Positions 22,163-32,832 of a stretch of DNA of 64,000 nucleotides are shown piece by piece; the first letter of the stretch is position 1; each line of letters opens with the position of its first letter. Under the pieces are notes generated by a model, which had not been told where the DNA came from, ran no database searches, and worked only from the letters and a program-made list of their open reading frames with translations. Where the stretch lies: contig JAHDVF020000178.1 of the NCBI GenBank assembly GCA_022606425.2, forward strand, positions 1,083,599 through 1,147,598, written 5' to 3'. The translations under genes and the position numbers were made by a program. Source of the DNA: Lepidostoma basale (Eukaryota > Arthropoda > Insecta > Trichoptera > Lepidostomatidae).

Positions 22163-22220
22163 AGTGTAGCGATTTTTTTTTTCTGCCTATCCCTTGGGAT
22201 GACGGCATGATGGTTAGTTA

Positions 22221-22594
22221 CAAAATGTCGGACAAAGTTAATAATAGATTAGTCAACTGTCATGTCATTCATAAATATGTATTTTGATCTCTGCCGTCTC
22301 CAAATAGTTGGATACACATGCGTTACTCATATATATTTACCGGGGACTTGCCCGATTAGAGCGAGAGAAATCATATAGTGACGTGTTTCTTCCGACAGTC
22401 CCCGGAGGTCGCCACGTGCGGCAGATAAAAGGCGGGAAATAAAAAGCAAATCGTATCACATAACGCGATGCGCTTATTTCGATAAGATGTTTGAAGAAAC
22501 TTTATATTATCAACCTTATATTCTTTGTTTTATTGTTTCTTAGAAATATTTCATATGAAGCTTTTGTTATGAGTAATAACAACCCATTGTTAAC
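22221..22594. promoter_or_regulatory. Possible regulatory patch
   Basis: 22340-22480 has CCCCGGAGG, CACGTG, AGATAA and an E2F-type GGCGGGAAA within about 90 bases, in a GC-richer island. This is only a cluster of short consensus words and would need conservation or accessibility data. Confidence 0.2.
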
Positions 22595-23087
22595 TTCAAT
22601 GAGTGGTCATACAATGATATGATATGTATCCCTTTCACTCCCAGACCACGACCTAAATTATTACCGTCTGCCTTATCAATAATATCACTTTACCACAAAG
22701 TTATCAACTAATGCGAATAAAAAAAAATCCTCCCCGATAGCCTACCAAGTATAAAAAAAATGTAATCATGCAGGTTGCTATCTACATCATAACTCCATCA
22801 AGGCACTGCACCTTTTCTTCTCTCTCTCTTTTTTTACATAATAAAACTGATCCCATCATACTCTACAATGCTAACCCTGACTGGTCTTCCATTCCCTGAC
22901 CAAGAATAATGTTGGACTTTAGAATAAACCCTAAATCCTCTTCAGTGGAGCACTTCGAGCTAGACATCTAACCCCCGCATAAAATGACTACCAAATCACA
23001 TTTCCAACTACCAAAGTACAGACGTAAGAGGAATAGCCATTAGCGCTGAATCTCTGTAAGCCAGAAGATCCAAGTCCAAGTCCAATA
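22595..23087 (+). mobile_element. Jockey-like LINE 3' end with (TCCAAG)n tail
   Basis: Matches 33655-34138 over several blocks (TTTCACTCCCAGACCACG, TCCTCCCCGATAGCC, GACGTAAGAGGAATAGCCAT) and ends GCCAGAAGATCCAAGTCC. Decayed, no usable frame. Confidence 0.7.
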
Positions 23088-24089
23088 TATTTACTATTGA
23101 ACCAACATTTAAACAGTTATACGAGTATTAGGAATTTAATGCACAGTTCTTGCATCTTGTACGATTGTTGATAAAGAGATTTCAATGTTATCAAATATGT
23201 ATTTTGCATCATGCAGTGTGGAGCTGAAAATTAAACCCGCATTTGTTGGTTGATAAAAAAAATCATACGATTATTAACTGATTTTTCTTAGTATCATTAC
23301 ATCAATACACGTTTATGGTATGTTGGTAGTGCTTGTACAAGTACCTGTCGGTGTATAAATATTTTTAAGTAAGCACTTCAATGAATTGGCAAATATGATG
23401 TCATATTAATTGGATGTGTATGCGTCATTGGGAGTGTATTATTTTGCAGGCGTGTATTTTAAATTTAGAACACTAAATAAGAGAAATAAAATTTAGATGC
23501 CCACGCGAACATTGATATATGCGTAATCTTCCTCGAAAGTAGGTGACGGCAATATTAGGCACGTAGTATACTACTTCACACGATTGTTTTTAGATTTCCA
23601 CAATTAGCCCACACGAGTTAAATTCTACGTTATTTGAATCATTCAAGCGACTCACCCGAGGCGATGGGATTAAGACCCGAATGCTTTTCTTACCGGCATC
23701 AATATAGGCAGGTTGGTTGATGTTCGCGTCGCTGTTGTTACCATATGCAACAAATAGCTCTATTTGATTCAAAACATAAAGGTTCTTATCGTGAATATTA
23801 TAGAGCACAACACCAAACTTACTTAACCTATCACATTTTTTTTCGAAAAGAAAATAAACTCAATAAGACCCCTAAAAATCTGGCTTGGGAATAAAAAATC
23901 ATGCGACATATCTTCGTTTTTATATTACTCGTATCTAGGGTGGCTAATCTGGAACACGAGATTGTAATATTCCTTTTTTTTATATTCAATTCGGCAATCC
24001 CCATGATTCATATTTGTCTTTGTAAAACACGAGTGTTATTGTTAAAACACATCACATGTATGAGGAAGAAAACAAAATAAACCAGTGTT
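23088..24089. other. Intron, nothing recognised
   Basis: AT-rich. The 72-codon minus frame at 23590-23808 has no family resemblance. Confidence 0.5.
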
Positions 24090-24665
24090 CCTAATAATGA
24101 AAGCGAAACATGCAACTGGCAAAAGATGGATGAAAGTAGAATAATGCAGTAGAAACGAGATCCCTAAGACGTATGTGTGGTAGAAGAATTTAAATGCTGA
24201 TATAATAAAATAATGTAGAGCGGAAGAAGGTATTATGAACAAAATTATGAAAGGATCGCTGCGTTGGTTCAGACAAATATGTGAATGGAAAACTGTGCAT
24301 GATAGAGTATGGAATGAAAATATAAGAAATGAATGCGGTGCGAATAAAAGTGCTATGAACAAAATAATGTTATCATAATTAAGATGGTTTGGACACATGG
24401 AGATAATAAATGAAAAAATAATGGTAAATAAAAGTATACGAGTATGTTAACGATGTAAATGGAACTAGAAATAGAAAGGCCAAAGAAAACGTGGCACGAT
24501 CAAATAATTCAAATATTGAATGTCGGACACGTGAGGAGTAGGAGAAATCGACTCAAATATGAATGTTGAGGAAGCGAGAGAAGTATGTCAGGAAAGAAAA
24601 GTTTGGCAGTCAGTTCTTTCTGCTTACCCCTTAAGAGAGACGGCGTGATGATTAGTAGGTTAGTG
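24090..24665 (+). mobile_element. LINE-A copy mosaic of two subfamilies
   Basis: 24090-24285 runs from QKMDESRI-type codons into sequence like the 58250 subfamily (GTAGAGCGGAAGAAGGTATT, then GGATCGCTGCGTTGG). From about 24290 it goes back and repeats the same protein region in the other subfamily form (GATAGAGTATGGAATGAAAA, then GAATGCGGTGCGAAT) and continues to the 3' end at 24665 (GAGACGGCGTGATGATTAG). Many frameshifts. Confidence 0.75.
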
Positions 24666-24689
24666 TACTTGATAGATCGCTTTTTATAG

Positions 24690-24862
24690 TGTTTGTACAT
24701 TTATAATAATACTACATACTTTTGTTTTTCGAACCTCCTCTAATGCGTTCCTGGTATTATGTTGTATGTTTATAATATCTAACATGTTTTCAATGTATGC
24801 CTTAAACATTTATGCTGTTTGTAATGTCTTTTGAGTAAATAAACTGATTTGATTTGATATCA
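24690..24862 (+). repeat. Probable CR1-like LINE 3' end
   Basis: TTTATGCTGTTTGTAATGTC, then TTTTGAGTAAATAAACTG and (ATTTG)n, resembles the end of the insert at 17420-17915. No coding part is visible. Confidence 0.45.
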
Positions 24863-25469
24863 TTTGATTATAATTATATTGTATAAGGTGGTCCGATATC
24901 CCGCTATACTGCTTACTTCAAAATTACTGTTTTAGAGTAATGTTAGAAAATACAGCGTGAAATAATCTTCATCAGAGAGAATTTTCCTTTTTACATTAAC
25001 ATTTTTTCTCCCTTTTTGCTTGATACATATATTTTTATACCGTGCTCATTGAAAATAAATGATTGTAATGGAATATGTGAGGAGTAATAAAAAATGTTAA
25101 ACTCTCCAAATGGGTGTGGATGTTGAATTTGTAGTTGTAATAAAATAATATCGCGGAGGGTACGGAAGGGTGATGCGAGGAGCACCCGAAAAACGACGAT
25201 TTTGTGGTCCATAAAAGTTTGATTATGACTGGATGGGGAGGAAAAACACCGTCAGGGTTATAAAGATGTGCGGGATCTGGCGTCCTACACACACTGAGAT
25301 AAACATATACATATTTCATTAGCGTATATGTATTTATATCTTTACCGAATGCATTAATTCAATGCCTAATATTATTAGTCCCTACGATGTTACGAGCATT
25401 CAAAACATGACATCAGATTTATTCGGGGAGCGGTTAAGTTGCAAAATTTCATTTAATGTTATCTACTAA

Positions 25470-25636
25470 ATATAATTAATTATAATCAAATGATATTACG
25501 GAAATCTGTTGATGGAAATTCATTTTAAATGACAATTAAATAAAATGTTGTTTTTTTAAACTACTTCCACTTTTGTCTTTATTTCGACAGTGACCGGTTT
25601 CGCCAGGCTCGCTGGCATCGACATACTGGTTTGTCA
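25470..25636 (-). repeat. Foldback family half-element with hammerhead-like centre
   Basis: Minus strand: GTCGA-T-GCCAG-cgag-CCTGGC-GAA-ACCGGT-C, then ACTGTCGAAATAAAGAC and AAAAGTGGAAGTAGTTT. The outer flank (AATCAAATGATATTACGG, CTGTTGATGG) is shared with 1510 and 51001. Only one arm is present. It abuts a SINE at 25638. Confidence 0.7.
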
Positions 25637-25637
25637 A

Positions 25638-25829
25638 GGGCGGTGTGATTATCACACTGTCTTTGATCTGGTGTAGAATTCACGTGACAATAAAATGGCG
25701 ATAGATTAGCTACCTATCACATGTCACGAGAATCACTATGATAGCAATAATACCCTTAACATCGATTTGGCTCATGCTTTCATGATGTAAAGAGCGATTC
25801 AACAAAATAATAGTAATAATAATAATATA
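25638..25829 (+). mobile_element. tRNA-derived SINE body lacking its tRNA head
   Basis: Contains GTGTGATTATCACACTGTC, GTGTAGAATTCACGTGACAA, CATGTCACGAGAATCA and AAGAGCGATTCAAC, and ends in an (AAT)n run at about 25808-25829. The box A and B part is missing, at the junction with the foldback element. Confidence 0.75.
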
Positions 25830-26516
25830 ATTTTATTGTTTATATGTTTTATTTCTATATTTCTAACGAGTATTTTTAATAGACGAAACCAAAAAATAGA
25901 TTAGAACAAACAAGTGTTACGTGTCATTAAAACATAACATAAAACGATGTACAGTAGTATGTTAATATAAAAAGTATATTATATTAAAAAGTCTATAGTT
26001 GATCTTGACCCAGTCGCTAGTTGAATCGAAGAAAATATTCATCAGTGTTCATATATGTATAGTTATGTATTACTTGCTTTAAAATGGGAGTTACTTGAAT
26101 TTATAGTGCCATTATACAATTTTACGTATTTTACGTTCGATCCCGACAAAAAATGGTGATGCTCGAGTCGTGAGTTGTGTGGCTAGGCGGGCAAAGTGGG
26201 TCAGGACGTGACTTGCGTGTCTCCGGTGGCGCCCCCGCCCACCGGGCAAACATGGGCGGCGGGCATATGACGCCGGGTGTTGCGGGAAATCCGAGCAGAC
26301 GCATGACCGTGTCATGCTTCCATTAGTGATTCCTCTGCTGTTTTATCACTCTCAATCTCGTCTCATATTTCTCAGATTTTTATTAACCCAGCCAGACCCC
26401 TTATTTTATTAGCCAACCCGATATATCTGGCATCGGTAATATCATGAAATTTGATCTAACACTCAAAATTCAAGTTCTTACATCATTCAATACAAACAAA
26501 ATATGCCAACAATTTA
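25830..26516. other. Intron with a GC-rich patch
   Basis: 26150-26310 is strikingly GC-rich (GGTGGCGCCCCCGCCCACCG, GGGCGGCGGGCATATGACGC) amid AT-rich DNA. A 67-codon minus frame there has no identifiable family. Confidence 0.4.
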
Positions 26517-26640
26517 ACTAACTAACTAACTAACCATCACGCCGTCTCCCCGAAGGGTAGGCAGAAAGAATGGACTGACACACCTTTCTTTCCTGACATA
26601 TTTCTCTCGCTTCCTCAACATTCATACATCGTGTCATAAA
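26517..26640 (-). mobile_element. LINE-A 3' end fragment
   Basis: (TTAG)n tail (CTAACTAACTAACTAACC antisense), then the 3' hairpin region and WQSILSAYP-type codons, breaking off at GTGTCAT. About 120 bases. Confidence 0.8.
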
Positions 26641-26657
26641 CAATTTTTTTTTTGATA

Positions 26658-27235
26658 AATTACTAACTCACTATCACACCGTCTCCTCGAAAGGGTAGGT
26701 AGAAAAAATGGACCGCCACAGTGTTCTTTCCTGATATACTAATATCGCTTCCTCATCATTCATACATTGTGTCATGCACGAACGTCGATTGCCCTAACTG
26801 CCCACGCGGTCGAAATTTAATAACATGTTTAATTGATTTGAAAAATTAACGAAAAACAAAGTGTCGGGAGTAGACGAAAATCCTGCCCAATAAACCTTCT
26901 AGATTGGTTCAGTTGCATGCCAACATCCCCGTTTAGAGCAGCTTTATCAAGGGTAGAAATAGCCATGATGCTGCCCAATCTCCAATAGGAGAGGAATAAC
27001 AACAAGAAGATTAATTGATTTGATCGTGCCACGTTTTCTTCGGTCTTCCTGTATTTCTAGTTCCGTTAATATATACATTCTTCATTCATTCTTTCCATGT
27101 GTCTCAACCACCATGATCCTTTCATTATTTTGGCATTAACACTTTCATTCTCACTGCATTCACTTTTTTTATTTACATTCGACATTCTATCATACTCGTA
27201 TACAGATTTTCCACACATTCGTTTTATATTATACG
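26658..27235 (-). mobile_element. LINE-A copy with nested RTE-like insert
   Basis: Antisense LINE-A: the tail region at 26663, the C-terminus to 26841, then again from 27011 (TTGATTTGATCGTGCCACG) to about 27235. It is interrupted by 26842-27010. TTAATTGATTTGA is duplicated on both sides of the insert. Confidence 0.8.
26842..27010 (+). mobile_element. RTE-like 3' end inserted in LINE-A, 13-bp TSD
   Basis: Encodes CPINLLDWFSCMPTSPFRAA then LSRVEIAMMLPNLQ and a stop, the end of an RTE-like element, with tail GAATAACAACAAGAAGA. Flanked by TTAATTGATTTGA at 26829-26841 and 27011-27023. Confidence 0.75.
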
Positions 27236-28406
27236 AGTATAAAAATATAAGATTTTAATCTTTCCATAATTATCTGCATATTTAAACAGGATTCTTTAAG
27301 AGATTTTTAATAAAACAATGCATCAAGTTTGGAAATGTTTAGACATTCACGACAAAGCATAAAATCTTTTGATTTTGTTTGAGACTCAGTAATATTTAAA
27401 TTGGAGCAAGAGCCTATTGGGGCTCAGCGGTCTACTGTAATGAAATGAAAATAAGATACACTATCCGGTTAATACTGTATAATGCTACATTTCACGTATG
27501 TATGTGTACGTACGTATAACGTATACGCGGTTACGTCTGGTTCAAAAGAATTAACGCGAAGACATAAAACAGGACCCGGCTAGAGAGTAATTTGACATCC
27601 CATAAAAATGAATACTCACCGTTGTAATTTTGTAAGATCTTAAATTTTACGCGTCCTTCATTGTCATTAACGCCGTTTTTTGATGGGTACATTTCCTTGA
27701 AACTGGCAGTTAATTATTTATTATAGTGCCGTCGAATATTAACTATTTTTTTTTGTGAAACAAGTTGACACTGAATTACACATTAATCAATTTATTCAAT
27801 AAGAAAAAACGAAAGTATTTTAGTAATCTTTTATTAAAAAATAGTTTATGTTTAATTATAATGACCTGAAATTAGTCGATGAATTATTGACAATAATATT
27901 AACAAACTATAATAAAAAAGTATTACACGATTATGTTAAGTAGAAACATTATGAACTGTTAAAATTTATAACACTGTTATGTTATCCCAATTTTTATTAT
28001 TGAGTTTTTGGTTGTGTCGCGACATAGAACGTAGAATTTTATATTACTTGTTCTTAAAAAAAAACACAGTTACACACAGAAGATAGAAATTATTTTACCA
28101 AATCTATTTGTCAACACACACATTAATATTATATTATCAAACATATATTTACAAAAAAAAAAATGCATATAGTTTACTACATTGTCAAATTAAAAAAAAA
28201 AATATTAGTGATATAAATAATATAATCTTCTAAACATCGAGTTTTTATTACGCATCTAGTCTTCCCGTGTAACCAGGACCATGAGATAACTCATTCTTAA
28301 ATCAACCAATTTGTTATTTTTGATATTATTAAAATTCGTATTCTGAATGAGGCTGTAACAAATAATGTTAATCAATTTTATTATTTAAATGATTTCAGAA
28401 CGAGTA
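27236..28406. other. Intron, nothing recognised
   Basis: AT-rich. 27490-27540 has alternating TACGTATGTGTACGTACG-type sequence. Confidence 0.5.
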
Positions 28407-28460
28407 TACCTTAGACTTGGATTTTCTGGCTTACAGAGGTTAACTCTTGTGGCTAATATG
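28407..28460 (-). repeat. Jockey-like 3' tail remnant
   Basis: Antisense of CCTCTGTAAGCCAGAAAATCC then AAGTCTAAGG (shortened), the end shared with 18183-18230. Confidence 0.6.
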
Positions 28461-28501
28461 AGATACAATATAATTATTAATAAAAATATATTTCTTACAT
28501 A

Positions 28502-28895
28502 ACTAGCTAACCATCACGCCATCTCCTCGAAAGTGTAAAGTCAGAAAGAATGGACTGCCACACTTTAACCGATGCGGCACTCCATTCTTCTCTTTTCACC
28601 CCCGCGAGATGGGTTGCGAACCTCATCGCCACCAATAGGCATCTCCCGCGCACATTTCGATCGCCCAACGTCCACAAAATAAATCTAAAACAAATAAAAT
28701 AAAATAAAATAACAAAATAAAATAATTTAAAAATTATTGTTCTTTTAGATGGTGCAAATGTTGTCAGCTGGACGATCCGGATTTTTGTGTTTATTTAATT
28801 CATATTCCGTGTATCCACTGTTCTTTTAAATGACTGTAAGTAAGCACTTAAAATAATTCAACTCTAGCAAGAACTTCAAAATTTTTAATATAACT
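28502..28895 (-). mobile_element. Unclassified ~400-bp element ending in the LINE-A 3' tail (copy 1)
   Basis: Reading the minus strand from about 28895: CAAGAACTTC..., GGATCGTCCAGCTGACAAC, an AT-rich run, TTTGTTTTAG, then an open frame LWTLGDRNVRGRCLLVAMRF then ATHLAGVKREEWSAAS. That frame passes into VKVWQSILS, and the element ends with the LINE-A 3' hairpin and tail (28502-28560). The same order and orientation recur on the + strand at 46745-48195, where a piggyBac-like element is inserted. Confidence 0.7.
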
Positions 28896-29599
28896 ATTAA
28901 AAAAACAAATTCTTTCTTACATAAGAATACGATATTCAATTCAAATAAACTTTTATTGTAAAGTTCGATATTAAGAGAGAATTATTCGAACGAAATAAAC
29001 TTTCTATATGAACCCAAACGAGTTACGTTAACAAGCTAAGTAGTTAGTTTTTATTTTCAAATGTTATTGGTGCATGGATATCCCCTAGATCAACTCCGCC
29101 CAACTTTCCCTACATTTCACTACGGCATATCTTCGGGACACATTGCCGAGCGAAAATTTTTCCGAACTTCTCGGAACGTTTTTGCCCGTGATGGTTTTTC
29201 GATCGTGAACATATTGGGCGCACACCGTTTTCCGACAACACACATAAATTACTATAAAATATGGATGCATACCCCGAAAGCTACGTATTTTTCGGGGGCT
29301 AATGAAGCCTCGCTTTAGGGGTGAAACCCAAATCGCTACTCTGATATGAACTGGCCGTATTAAAATTTTACATGTACATTTAGATTCAAAGAGATTATTC
29401 TATAAGCCTTTTTATCTTAATGAATACGAACGAAATAGGAATCTTGTTTAGAAATTAAAGGCAAAGAAATGTTTCGATTTGCTAGGGCATTATCTAATGT
29501 GAGCAAGGTGAAACACAACTTTTATAGACTACGTTTTTGTTCATACAGAATATTTGATATGAAGTTTTTACGTCATATAACTGGTTATACATCCTTGGC
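28896..29599. other. Intron, nothing recognised
   Basis: 29080-29320 is GC-richer and has an 85-codon + frame of no recognisable family. Confidence 0.45.
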
Positions 29600-29850
29600 G
29601 ACTTTTGTGGCAGAGTGATAAGAGCTTTGACTACCATACCGAAGGTTCCGGGTTCGATTCCCGGCGATGGCAGTGTGATTGTCATACTGTCTTTGGTATG
29701 GTGTAGAATTATTGTGACAATAAAATGACGATAGATTAGTTACCTATTACATGTCACGAGAATCAATATATTAGCTAAAAACAAATTGTATACAGTAAGT
29801 GGGTTCAAGCGACCTTTGTATAAAAAAAATATATAAAAAAAATTAAATAA
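29600..29850 (+). mobile_element. tRNA-derived SINE
   Basis: Box A region TGGCAGAGTGATAAGAG near 29609, box B GGTTCGATTCC at 29651-29661, then the SINE body (GTGTGATTGTCATACTGTC, ATGTCACGAGAATCA, GGGTTCAAGCGACC) and an A-rich end. A stretch at about 29900-29945 (AATGAGCGATTCGAGG, AATGTAAAGCGCGATTCAA) resembles the alternative SINE end at 25790-25805. Confidence 0.85.
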
Positions 29851-29945
29851 AAGCAGAACAAAATAAATATGTATGAACAATTTTACTGCAAGTGCAATGC
29901 AATGAGCGATTCGAGGCCATAATGTAAAGCGCGATTCAAAATAAT

Positions 29946-32261
29946 ATGTTCAGAAATCATTCACTTTTTACACATTTAAAAACAAGAAATAAATATGTTT
30001 GTTTAAAAAGGGTAAATTACAAATAACTATTTACGTATCAAAAGGGTAAACTACAATTATCTATTTATCCATTTTTTCATATGCTAAAGTCGTTTAAAAC
30101 CTGTTCATATTTCGTTGGTTTGTGTTTCTTTTGCATTCTGTGCCCTGTGTAACTTCTGACTAATTGATTTAACCGATTACGGGCGTAGTAGACTAAACAC
30201 TAACTGGCCGAATACTCCTTCTGACATTTTCTGTCCCGGCAATCTTTCGATCACGCGTGACTAGAGGCGGTCGGTTTGGCGGGACCTTTTATCGCCCATA
30301 CCAGTATCAGGGCAGAACTTAACCCTTTTCGCAAATATCAGATCTCTGGGAAAAGTTAATTCACCCTTCTCTTTATAAAGCATAATCCAAAAAAAAAAAA
30401 CTGAAATAATTATATGAAAATTACAAATACACACGTTATTAAGTGTTTCTTGAACACTGATGTTATTCCATATTAATTTAACGATTTTTGAAAACGTCCG
30501 TTTAATTCGCAAGTCCATATTAATTTAACATTTTGAGAAGTAATATTTTTCGCTTTACTGTGACAATTTGCAAATGCTTAATATGAAAGGGAAAACACGC
30601 TAATCCCATAAAATATAAATCTCTGAACTATGTTTTCATAATTTTTAATTATTATATGTCGCAAGTCAATAGTTTATGAAAATTAGTTGAAAATTACAAA
30701 TTTTACATACTTAATACGAATGAAAACATTATTTTTCTAGAAGTTTTATTATATTTTTTGGGAATGACCTGTTTCGCCCTTCTAAAGCATTATCAAATGT
30801 ATCTAGAAAACGAACGTTTTCATTCGTATTGATTATTTAATATGCAGTTTAGAAACATCATTGTTCTAGAACCAATAAATAATTTTATATACTTTTGTTT
30901 TGGTCGTATTTACTTCTTCGATTATCTCCTTCATTCTGATAATTAACAAAACCTTTCATATTTTTTTATGATGCCTTATTTTATAGCGACAATGACATTC
31001 TATCATTAAAAAATATATTCGTCTATGAGGACGAATTTATATCGCTCGCTCTGAAATCGTTGTTATAAGTCCAATTTCTTACGTTACGATATTTGTGACA
31101 TTTGATTATGCTTTGATATGGTGAAATAAATCACTGACTGAATTTTATTATTAAACATCTATGATATAACACGTTCTTTATTAAATATTTAATTTGTGGT
31201 TTTACTTCAGTGTTCAAGTAACAATAAATAGAGAATTATTATTATTTTTATCGTGAACTTGAAAACAATCATTGTAATAAAATGGCGACATCGTTTTATT
31301 TAATGACTCGGTGAACAATTGTGTTTTAATTCTTTTGTTTTGTTCATGAATTGCGCAATAAACAAGTCGTATTAATTTTGTTCTGGTTTCGTGTACAATA
31401 TGACAATGTTTGTTTTAATATAAATTAAATGCTTTTGGTAGATTAATGTTTCATCTTTTCTGATGTATTTAAAAAAAAACTATTTAATTAAAAGATCTGC
31501 TCATTGATTTAAAAATGTTTTACGCAAAAATTATTATTTTTTACAAGTAATGAAAATTTGCGTAAAGAGTAGAAATACAATTATTCGTATTTAAAGTAAA
31601 TTATTATGTCGTTTTTCTTGAAATTTCTTATGTTACTATTTAATAATACATCGTCTGTGAAATAATTTCAAACCTTAAGAACATATTCAATTACAAGTGA
31701 AATACAATTTTGAATATCTAGACGTAAGAACAAATATTCAATCTTTTTTTTGGACGATCATAAATGATTTCGAGTTGAATTAAAAAGATTTTAAAAACAT
31801 CACGCTGTTTCTCTGATTGTGTGTGCAGAAATGATAGTTAATTAAACTGTTCTTTTTTCTGGCTTACTTCTCTCCCCTGTTCAACAGACATAGATAATTA
31901 CCTTACCTCTCACTATTTTCTAAAATGCATATTTTTAGTTTTTATCTAGAAATTTCTTATCATGAACTACCCTTAATTCGTGTTTACATAAACATAGTCA
32001 TAGTACAGGTATCGTGTATTGGCCATCACTGAACCAAAGAAAATGATTTGTTAATATTTAAAAAAAATATTTTGGATCAAGAACTCTTTATGTGTCTGCG
32101 ACAATTTTGCAGTTTGCCGTTTTTTTCTTTTATCATAAATTTCAATCAAAGGGATTGGTTTGCATCAAAGTCTTTTGCTGGTTCTTGGGCCTTTTGAAAG
32201 TAATTTTTTTTTTTTATTTGAATGCAATAAAGTTTTACTTTAAAGTTAATACTGCAAACAT
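29946..32261. other. Intron apart from the foldback at 30721
   Basis: AT-rich, no coding or RNA signal. GACATTTGATTATGC near 31096 resembles the centre of P1 foldback elements. Confidence 0.5.
30721..30832. repeat. P1 foldback element, collapsed centre
   Basis: Left arm GAATGAAAACATTATTTTTC, TAGAAGTTTTATTATATTTT, GACCTGTTTCGCCCTTCTAA; right arm ATCTAGAAAACGAACG, TTTTCATTC. It belongs to the 2741-2900 family with most of the right arm deleted. Confidence 0.65.
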
Positions 32262-32412
32262 TCTTTTCCTATTGATTCTTATGACATGTGATAGGTAGCT
32301 AGTCATTCGCCATTTTTATTGTCACGTGTATTCTATCAGACTAAAGATAGCGCGACTTTTTTTCACTCTGTTATCGGCGGGAATCAAACCTGAGGGAACT
32401 TTGGTGTAGGAA
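32262..32412 (-). mobile_element. tRNA-derived SINE, decayed
   Basis: Antisense body: CTATTGATTCTTATGACATG, GATAGGTAGC, CGGCGGGAATCAAACCTGAG. The box B complement is degraded and the head is lost at about 32412. Confidence 0.65.
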
Positions 32413-32662
32413 TCATATTTTTATAAAACATTTTGTCTAGAAAAAGTATTATTAACACTGATGAATTCTTACCATTTGTGCCTGTTAACCCGTAGAGTGC
32501 GGCTGACTACATTTACAGTAAATAAAATAGACCTTTGGTGTGGGAGTCATATTTTTATAAAATATTTTGTCTAGAAAAAGTATTGTTAACACTGATGAAT
32601 TCTTACCATTTGTGCCTGTTAACCCGTAGAGTGCGGCTGACTACATTTACAGTAAAACAAAT
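32399..32662 (+). repeat. Tandem duplication of ~133 bp
   Basis: Two near-identical units, about 32399-32528 and 32532-32662, each containing AATCATATTTTTATAAAA-type sequence (GAGTCATATT in unit 2), TTTTGTCTAGAAAAAGTATT and AACCCGTAGAGTGCGGCTG. The duplicated part includes the left end of the piggyBac-like element listed next. Confidence 0.85.
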
Positions 32663-32832
32663 GGTAAAACAGTGCGACTGACTACATTTGCAGCATACAG
32701 ATAGTCCCAATATTGGGTACAATTGGTTTTAAGATACTCGTAAATTCCTATATGAGCTGCAAATATAGTATACCGTAGTTCTAAACCTATTTTTAACTGC
32801 AAATGTAGCCAGCCGCACTATAAAGGGTTTAA
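32485..32832. mobile_element. piggyBac-like short element with duplicated left end
   Basis: Left end TTAA-CCCGTAGAGTGCGGCTG, then ACTACATTTACAG (32485 and again 32619). Right end CTGCAAATGTAGCC, then AGCCGCACTATAAAGGG-TTTAA (ending 32832). The ends are imperfect inverted repeats starting CCC and bordered by TTAA, as in piggyBac elements. An internal third copy is near 32671 (GTGCGACTGACTACATTTGC). No transposase. Confidence 0.65.

Larger units (their letters stand above)
20895..22220 (+). mobile_element. LINE-A copy split by two later insertions
   Basis: LINE-A sequence continues through three blocks: 20895-21081 (AAAAGTAGAATAAAGTAGG...), 21667-21850 (GATGGTTTGGACAAATG... to the CACGACACGATGGATGA region) and about 22163-22220 (TTTCTGCCTATCCC then GGCATGATGGTTAGTTA). 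A jockey-like element (21082-21666) and an unclassified element (about 21851-22162) fill the gaps. The copy is heavily decayed. Confidence 0.7.

Noticed and set aside
32399..32662. CRISPR-like or satellite array
   Set aside because: Only two units of ~133 bp without spacers: a simple tandem duplication.
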